Shown: one piece after another, positions 27,501 to 37,300 of the stretch
How positions within the stretch are numbered: position 1 is the stretch's first letter
Layout: every line of letters starts with the position of its first letter
DNA from: Plumapathes pennacea
Lineage: Eukaryota > Cnidaria > Anthozoa > Antipatharia > Myriopathidae
NCBI GenBank assembly: GCA_964036295.1
Contig: OZ038468.1
Span: 2,511,501 to 2,575,500 of the forward strand
DNA length: 64,000 bases
Reading direction: 5' to 3'
Notes under the pieces: model-generated
Databases searched by the model: none
Told to the model about the DNA's origin: nothing
What the model saw: the letters and a program-made list of their open reading frames with translations, nothing else
Made by a program: the position numbers and the translations under genes

Positions 27501-30500
27501 TGACGTTCAAGACAACGATGGAGAAACGTTTCGTCATCTGCAAACAAAAATAAAGAATTTACGTTTTGAATCGTATAGGGCGGATCCTACTTGACTTGCG
27601 CAGGCTGAAATCCGAAATAATTAAGGCGGTCATCACAAATGCTGTAAGAAAACACTTTCAATAAACCAACTTCTCCTTACTGAATGTGATATATCGCATG
27701 AGAAACTGAAGGAGAAAATTGAAGATGATCAATCTTAGGAGTGAAAGGATTAAACTTTTAATTTCTCTTTACTGACTGTGATATATCGCATGAGAAACTG
27801 AAGGAGAAAATTGAAGATGATCAATCTTAGGAGTGAAAGGATTAAATTTTCAACGGCGTTTGGTTTTCCCACTTCATTTTTAAGTTGATTTACCAGACGT
27901 TCTATCTCCACGCCGAAGCATTCAAAGCTTCGTTTTCACAAGACATACTAGCATATCACTACTTACAAATAAACGAGGGTTCCCATTGTCTGTCACTCTT
28001 GCTGTGATGTAATGCACTTTGTTGCTCTCGTAATCGGTCTGTTTAGCTCGCAGTAGTTGTCTGTTCTTGTTAACCACGAAACGACCGCTGTCATCATCGT
28101 CCAAAGAATAACTTAACGTCTGCCCAGAATCCTCATCGGTCGCGGAGAAGGTTCCAATGACGTAATTCAGCGGTGCATTCTCCTTCATTGTGTAATTGGA
28201 CAATGAAAGACCACGTGGTTGGTCGTTCACATTGTTGACGGAAATTGTAATGGACGTAATGACGGACTTTGACGGTGAGCCGCTGTCCGCACTGCGGATT
28301 CGAATCACGTGGCTTTTTTGCTGCTCAAAGTTGATTTTGCAGTTGCTGCCGCCCGTTTGTAAACAAGCTTTGTTGGATTGGGCCAACTAAAATGAAACAA
28401 GTATCGTTTCGTTAGGTCACAAAGTCTATGTAACAAATTGTTTTTTCTTTTGTGACGTGTTCACTTCCTGTTTATGTTCAATAGTTTATTTCGCTGTCAC
28501 TTTACCAGCACTTTTACAATTTGTTAATCTATATTTCTGGGTTATTTGTGCTATAGTGCTGCCTTGTGCTATGCTGTGATGTTCTGTGCTGAGATGTTCT
28601 GTGCTGACTGTGCTGTTCTGTTATGTGCTGTTCTGTTCTGTTCTGTTCTGTTCTGTTCTGTGCTGTGCTGTGCTGTACTGTGGTGTGGTGTGGTGTGGTG
28701 TTCTGTGGTGTTCTGTTCTGTTCTGTTCTGTTCTGTTCTGTTCTGTGGTGTACTGTGCTGTGCTGTGCTGTGCTGTGCAGTGAAGTGCAGTGAAGTGCTG
28801 TGCTGTGCTGTGCTTTTCTGTGCAGTGCTGTGCAGTGCTGTTCTTTTCTCTTCTGTGGTGTGGTGTACTGTGCTGTGCTGTGCAGTGAAGTGCTGTGCTG
28901 TGCTTTTCTGTGCAGTGCTGTGCTGTGCTGTTCTGTTCTGTTCTGTGTTGTGCTTTGGTATGCTGTGCAGTGCTGTACTAAGCTATGCTACGCTGTTATG
29001 CTGTGCTGTTATATGCTGTGCTGTGTGTACTGAGCTGTTCTTGCTTTGTGTTGCCTTGTACTATGTTTTGCTGTGTTGCGTTGTAATATAATGTAATATA
29101 TTGTATTTTATTACACGACTTCACATTTTCGAGTGCAAATACGGGCCAAAACGAGTGCAAATATGGGAGCGTATTGCACTCGTCAGGAACCAGATCAACT
29201 GGTTTATTAACTTACGTCATCAATTTTCGCAAGCAAAGTTTACGAACGCGTCATTTTTTGTTCCATTTTGCGCGCGGCGAGAACGTTTGCCCTGCTTCGT
29301 TTGTCGTATAATAAACAATTTATTACACGAAAAGTCGTGCAATACGGCTGTATTTCTACTCGTCAGTTTTATTTTTTCTCGCCTGAAGCAGGCTCGAAAA
29401 AATAAAACCGAATCGTAAAAATACTCCGCCGTATTGCACTCCTTCCCGTGTAATAACCTCTTTTTATTGTAGAAATATATTGGAATTTCTTTCTTTCCTG
29501 TTGAGGTAACCTATTGCGTCGTGTAAGGTTAACTTTATCATCGTCCTGCCTACACTTACCTTCACTTGCTGCCCTGTTATCTTGAACCTCCCCCCGGCGC
29601 TGTCCAGCATCGTGTACAGATATGTTTGTCCGTTGTCAGGGTCCACAGTACTCAACATGCCAACAGTGGTATCCACGTCACTGTTTTCATCCACTGACAG
29701 TGAAGAGAGCTGGGGGAAAGGTCGAAAGATAACCATGAGTTAAAGAGACAGTGTCATGAGATGCGCATGCGCGCGCGTTTGGTCGAATCTTGAAAACCTT
29801 CGCCCAATGTTTTCAAGTTTGAAATCCAAGATGGCGTCTACAACGGCGGTGGATCTGTCGCTCGATCGCAGCTTCACAAGTTGAAAGCGACGAAATATAA
29901 AGAAGTAAATGATGAAGAAGGGAAACAAACAATAGAAAACATAGCTCGACTAATGGCTAATGGATGGGATGATAGAATGCAGAGAAAAAACGCAAGCAGA
30001 ACAATGGTCAGAACAAACAAATAAGTAAGCGTGCAAAAAACTCGAGAGAAAGGTGAAGGATGTAGGTAGGCAATATATACATACATACATGAAGATGTAA
30101 CAAGGTGTAGTGAAAGTGGGGTGGGGTGGGTAGGAAGGTAAGCCGGTGTATATATGGATGCGTACAGTACATTAGTAATTGTTTGGTTGGTTGGTAGGTT
30201 TGTAGGTATGTAGTTAGTTAGGCAGCCTGACCTGAATAGCTGTTGGAGCCTCGTTAACGTCTGTTACAGATATGGTGAAGGTCTTTTCAAGGAATAATGA
30301 CGGTTTGCCGTTATCAGTGCTACGAACGACGATGGAATACCTAACAAGAGACAAAAACGATGCAATAGTCAGTATTCTTCGCTGAGTTACTTTGTCAGAG
30401 AGCAGATTTTGTAGAGCTATAAAGGATAATGGCTCAAGAGGAAAACAAGATGTTCAGTGTAATTTCATTGTCTCCTAACCAACGTATATTAACGACACGT

Positions 30501-32312
30501 CGAACAAAACGTTCACAGACTTAAGTTAAGTTTAAGTATATCACTACATGAAAGAGCTTTAGCAGGATCCAGAAAAGTTATATTCCAACAGGTCTCTTAC
30601 TTATTCGGAGAAGTCTCGAAGTCAAACACAGCCAAGGTAAACAGGTCTGCGCCACGGATCTCAAAGTTGCCGTTGCCGCCGCTGCGGATTGTGTACGTGT
30701 GTTTGTCTTTCGAGTTTGGATCGACGGAGCTAAAGGTACCAAGTTTTGTACCCCGTGGTTGGTTTTCAGGAACGGTTCCAGAACCAGAAAGGACTATCTG
30801 AAAAAGACAATGACAAAATCCAGTTATTAACAGCTAGGTAGCTATTAGCACCCAAGAAATAACGAAAAACAAAGAGAGGATACGAAGATATTGGTCTTGA
30901 TTCTTTCTCACACTGTCCTGCACAAAATGTGTGGATTTTCTTAGATAATTTGGAGGCTTCACATGGTTGAGAGTTGAATAAGCAAACGATTCGACAGAAA
31001 TCGCATTAGGAAAGGATTCACTTCGAACATTAGGGTGCTGCTTCTAAAACATCGCCATCTTCTAATTTTGAGTCGTGTAATTCACTCCTTAAATCCATTT
31101 TGTTGTTCCCTACACTCAGCTAACGTTTCTTTCAATATTTTCTCACCTGAGTGGGTGGGTCATTAATCCTTCGGCAAAAGGAATTTCCATACGACGTCCA
31201 CTGTCCTGAAGTCTGACACGTGATTGAGCTAGCTCCATTTATGACGTAATACTGAGGACACGACAGTGAACACCGGACAGGGTATTTGTTAGAACCTCCA
31301 GGACACGTGACAATGGCATGCTTGCACGTGCTGCCCAGCTGAGTCCCTGCAGGGGGACATAACAAGCTATATATCAAACTAAAGACAAATATGGGACAAG
31401 GAAATGAAATGGCACAGATAGGAGGAAGGTGCAGTGAGGTTACGGGTAAAAAAGAGCCTCATTCTCAGGCTCTTTTTCCCTACCCCGCCAACAGAACCTG
31501 GGGACGAGGATGGTAAGACCAAGAACTAAGGAGTGAGATAAGACCCCCTGGGATGAGGGGGAGGGGGGAGGGGGGGGGGGGTGAGAGGGGCAGCAATGAG
31601 GTATAACAACAGAGAAAAGATAAGGACAGAAAAGAAAAGAAAAACAGGAGATGAACCTAGACAGGGGAATAACAGGCTACAGTCAGAAGTAACGAAAGGG
31701 TAATAGAAGAAACGGTAAGACGTCAGCATTGACAAAGACAAATACAGAAAGAAAAAGAGGTAAAAAGGCAAGTTAATCAGAACAACAACAAAAAAGGAAA
31801 AGCCCATTGGTACAATGATGAAACAAGATGCATGGAGAACAGCACTAAACTGTATAAAAAGGCAACTAATCCTTTCAGTCCCATGATCAAACTGCAGATT
31901 CTTCCAGCGTTTTAAGAAGAAAATGTGTGAGTGATTTAATGAGAACAAAGAGTTCAATCAGCTTTCATTACATGCACAAAGAATTGTTTGAAAAATGCAG
32001 TGAGAATCAATCGTTCAGCCAGGATTCATCCTAGCAAGCAATCAAACGCCACGTTCTCCATACTAACGCCACGTTCTCCAAACTAGATACGAGATAGGTG
32101 AAAGAGAACATTGAAGTTAATCACCCTTAAGTGTCACGTGATTCTTACCTGGTCCACAATACCGAGGCGTGGGTTTCCCACAATCCTTAGCAACACAGTT
32201 CTTCTTGTTGGCAGCCAAGTTGTACCCAGGCCTACAAGAGCACACGCCATTAGCACAGATGTGCTCGCAACCATTGTTTGCGGTTCCGCACTGCGATGTC
32301 TCCTAGAAACGA

Positions 32313-32352
<40 letters not shown>

Positions 32353-34302
32353 TGGTCAAGTCACTTGTTAAAAGAGGTATTAAATTAATCCAGGACTAAT
32401 TTAATTTGTTCCCCCAACTTGCTGACCACGTGGTTATGGTGAAATCAAAAGCTTAAAAAATGTCAAGGAACTTGTGCTCTGAGAAAAACTATTCCGTTTC
32501 CATACAAAAAAATAAAAACAAGGTTTTTTTCTCAATCTAAAATTAGCTAGATCTGCTTTGAACAACTTGATATGTGCTTGATATGAGATAACATTGCTGT
32601 AGGAACAAAGATATCATATCTTGATCGCTTTTTATGATTGAGAGATTAAAAGACTACATTAGTGGGTCATTGTTTCGTTTTGTTTGTTTTGTTTGTTTGT
32701 TTGTTTGTTTGTTTGTTTTTTCCTTTTCTTTCCGTCAGTTGTGTGGGCCGCATTTACAAATCAAAGTAAATCTGGGCTGGGTTTTTCAAAGCCCGGTTAA
32801 GCTAACCTGGGGTTAACTAAATTCCTTCCCTCTTGTTTGTGGCTAACAAACTGCAGAGTTTTGATCATAGACTAGCTAAAAAGTTTGTCCTTGCTCAAAA
32901 CATAGCGACGGAGTCCTTTTTGTAATCAAACGCTTTTGTTTTTAGGCTTAAAAAAATGACAGCAAAGTTTAGGCTTAACCCAGGGTTAGCTTAACCTTGC
33001 TTCGAACAACCGGTCCCTGAAGTCTAAAGTCTGCATCTAAACGTGCAATAGGGCAGAAGGAAAACAAGGCCAGACTTAATTACAAACCTTGAGTGCGGGA
33101 CAGGCTTTGCCTCGACAGCGTTTAGAGACCTGAATCGTTCGCGTTCTTGCTCTTGTACCCACAGCACACTTTTCACTACAAGCTCCCCATGCGCTCCACC
33201 CGCTCACCTAAAACGCGGACATGCAATAGAAATACAAAGCTGTTAGAGACGCGAATCGTTCGCGTTCTCGTACATGCACCTAAAGCACACTTTTCACTAC
33301 AAGATCCCCATGCATTCAGCTAAAGACGCGGACATGCAATAGAAATGCAAAGCTGTTAAAGACGCGAATCGTTTGCGTTCTCGTGCTTGCACCAACAGCA
33401 CACTTCTCATTACAAGTTCCCCATGCTTTCACCTAAAGACGCGGACATGCAATAGAAACGCAAAGCTGTTAGAGACGCGAATCGTTCGCGTTCTCGTGCA
33501 TGCACCTAAAGCACACTTTTCACTACAATATCCCCATGCATTCAGCTAAAGACGCGAACATGCAATAGAAATGCAAAGCTGTTAAAGACGCGAATCGTTC
33601 GCGTTCTCGTGCTTGCACCAACAGCACACTTCTCAATGCAAGTTCCCCATGATACAGTAGGGAGAACATGGCTAAGACAAAAGCTGATGAAACTATCAAT
33701 TCTCACTACATTTCTCATACATTTTACTTTTAAAAGGTTGGGAGAATCTGCATTTTGAGCTTGGGAGTGAAAGGGTTAATCTCCGCGATCTAATCTCCCA
33801 GTCTGCCCTAAACAATACGTTATGTAATGTGAACATAATAGAAAACCTAAGTATGTAAATTTGAGCTGATCTTGGGGTTGCCGAGCTTTCGTGTGAGGCT
33901 TCATATGCGTCTTGTTTAGGTGGCTGTTAGAACGACACTTGGAAAACTGGAGACAGTAGTTCTTCTTAGATCTTAGTAAATGATTATGATGCCATAATAG
34001 GCCATTTTCGAGATGCCTGTTGATTCTGTTCTAAACCGAGGTCTAGTGCGAAACCTTGCTTATAGAAAAAAGAATTTACATGAAAGTGAAAACTAATTTT
34101 CATAAGAAAGGTTTCGCACTTGACCTCGTTTTGCAACAGAGGCAACAGGCATCTCGGAAATGGCCTATTATAATGATGATTATGAATGACTTGTGATGAC
34201 GACGACGACAATGATGATGATGATGGCAGTGATAACGATTGTAAATGCTAGTGACGATAACAATTATGATGACGATGGTGATGCATGGTGACAACGATGG
34301 CA

Positions 34303-34336
<34 letters not shown>

Positions 34337-37300
34337 CGATGATGATGACGATGATGATGATGATAAATAAATAAATAATGAAATGTTAGCAAATAAAATC
34401 TTCTCACCACACAGTCTCTATTATCAGCATAGCTCGTGCATTGCTTCTTTGACACAAGAGGCCCACATGCCTTCCCGCGGCAAACCGCTGGCTTGACAAT
34501 CTTGCGTGTTTTCTCCGTCCAGCCGTTGCCACATCTACTACTGCAGGGGTTGTACGCTGACCACGATGACATCACGCAGTCCTGGTTCAGATACTGTGCG
34601 CATGACGTTGTGTTTTTCAACGCTGGACAGGAAGCGCCATTACAATAGGGCTGAGTTTTAACGGTACGAGTGCGGGTTTTAGTGCCTGGAGAAAAAAAGA
34701 TTAAAACGCACTATACTTGTGACGATCATTCTACACTGACGTTGCGCATGCTATGGGGGAATTGGTTTCCAAATTTTCGCGGGAGTTTAATTTCGCGGAT
34801 TGCCGACTTTTTGCGTTTCGTGAGAACAAATTAAAAGTTTTTGCAAATTTGGATTTCAGACTTTACTGTTAGGAACACTTTTTCGCGAATCTCGGGCAAG
34901 TTCCTGTCGAAGAAAGTCGAAATATGTACTTGCAGTCAATTTAATTGAAATTTAGTAATGTAAACAAATGGAGTAAATTTTCTTTTTTTGCCGAAGTTCA
35001 TTTTACGGGACTTAATTTTCGCGGATCGCTGGAAAATCCGCGAAAGTCGCGAAAATTTGAACCCGCGAAAATTTCATGCCACACAATAGCAATACTTTGT
35101 TGACCATGAACTCACCCGTCCCACAGGTTGCTGTACAAGAGCTGTACGCTGACCAGCTAGACACCACGCAGTTGACAGGGCAGCAACTGTGAGTACAGGC
35201 CTGGGTCTCATTCAGTGTAGGACATACACTGCTGCAGTACGGTTGCCTAGTAACATTACGGGTTCGTGATCTGGATCCTTTTCCGCATTTCCCATTGGTT
35301 GGTGAGCACGTGCTCCACAAAGCCCAACTGCTCACCTGCAAAACAATGGTAGCTTCGTTTTAACCAATAGAATGCTTTGTTGTTTTGCGTCAACTTTACG
35401 AGACAAACGATAAATTGCATCAACTTTAGTTGTCGTGGCACACTAAATGCCATGACTGCTAACCGCTGTTGAGGATTCTGACATAACTTGATGCTTTACA
35501 GATTGACCTGTTCTGTACCAGAGCGCCTACCAGGCTTAGCCGTCAGTCAGTTGTCAAAAGCGACCGAGACTAGAGTTCGTTATTAGCGAAAAGCCAAAAC
35601 ATTTCAAGGCTTTTTTTTCTGCGCAGCTGAACATCACTTAAAACAGAATGTATCACAAATTTTCAAAAATACTGCATACTTGATGTCCAAGGAGGGAAAG
35701 CTTCCCCCCTTATTGGTCGTCGAAGTTATGTCTACGCTCTTTAGTACATGTAGGCAAACTTCCGACAATCTCCTGTCTTTTAGCACTATTTTATAGTCGC
35801 ATAATGTTAATTTTATGCTACAATCTACACTCCTGTATACCCAGGCACAACATGCGAATTAAAAGTGCACTCATGGCAAAAAAACTCTACTCTTACCTGA
35901 CAGGTAATTGGCACGGGAGTACACCGCTGACTCTCAGTTTTCGACGGGCACGAACTACCGCCACAGGAAGCTGGCCGCGTGATGGTACGTGACCTTGACC
36001 TTGAGCCGCTGTTCGCACTACAATTTCCAGCCGAAGCATTGCATTTTCCCCAGGAGCCCCAGTTGGACACTAAACAATCACGTCTGCAACAGCCACCGCG
36101 ACAAGCTTTAGTCTCCCTCAATGTTGGGCAGGCGCTTCCACCACAGGATGGTGAAGTTGTGCGTTGTCGCGTACGGACTTGTGTACCAGCTGACTCACAT
36201 TTTGCGTTGCAGCTTCCCCAGCTTGTCCAAGAACCGACCACACAGTTGACAGGACAACAACTAAAGCAAACAAACAAACAAACAACGAATGCTTTTTCAT
36301 GTACAGTATGATGGAATGCCCTTAATAGCTAATGATGGTCTTCATGGCTGATCAGTTTGTCGTTTTGCTCTGGCAAAATGCTTCCTACGGCCAAGACACT
36401 CTTCGTTTCGCTTCATACGTACCATGGGTTCTGTTCGCGATAAAGAATGATTATTGAATATATATTTATACGGATTTTACTCCTGTTTGAGCCACCCTTC
36501 GTCCTGGTAAGCTATCACTAACCAAAACGAGAGACTTTAACCCGCTTCTGAGAATGACTGCAATTTCCTTCTTTAGCTCACTAACAGAAGTATCGTACGG
36601 CATCATGGCTGATTAACTCTTTCACTACCAAGATCAAAATGCAGATTCTCTCAAATATTATAGAAAAAAATGGATGAGTGATGTAGTGAGAAGTGATAGT
36701 TTAAATCTGCTGTCATCTCAACAAGCTATCAAAAGCCAAGTTCTCCTTCCAGTATGATATGTTTCTAGTGAGAAACTGCAGGAGAAAATTGAAGTTGATC
36801 ACTCTTGGGAGTGAAAGGGTTAAACTATGACCCATACTGTTTCTTCTTGAATAGTTGGAATTATTTGTGTGATGAGCTCAGGAGTGAACGGATTGAAGCA
36901 TTCACACGCTGATTTACACGTGACATAAGCCCCGCACGCAGGCGCAGTGCTCATCCTCAGCGCGTAGTCTGGGAACGAGCATACATTTCAAAATGGCCGA
37001 AAAGAGTTCAAGTGTGATTTTTCTTGTAGTTGCACATTTAAGGCTGGTTCACACGGTAAAGCAAGCGCAAACGCAAGCGCAAGAGAATGAAAACTTTTCT
37101 ATTCTCTTGCGCTTGCGTTTGCGCTTGCTTCACAAATTTTACTGTGTGAACCGGTCGCTTGTGCTTGCGTTTGCGTTTGCGCTTGCTTTACTCGTGTGAA
37201 CCAGGCTTTAAGGTTTATACGAGCGTCCTACAACCCCATGCAGTCAAGCATAACACAGCGTGGCAACGAGCTTCTTAACCCTTTCACTCCCAAGTTCAAA

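Noticed and set aside
28546-29091. 181-residue Val/Leu/Cys-rich open frame
   Set aside because: Pure product of the pentanucleotide array; neighbouring frames give the same kind of peptide.
31526-31957. 143-residue minus frame rich in Phe/Leu/Ser/Pro
   Set aside because: Lies in an intron over purine-rich low-complexity sequence; no start context, domain or splice fit.
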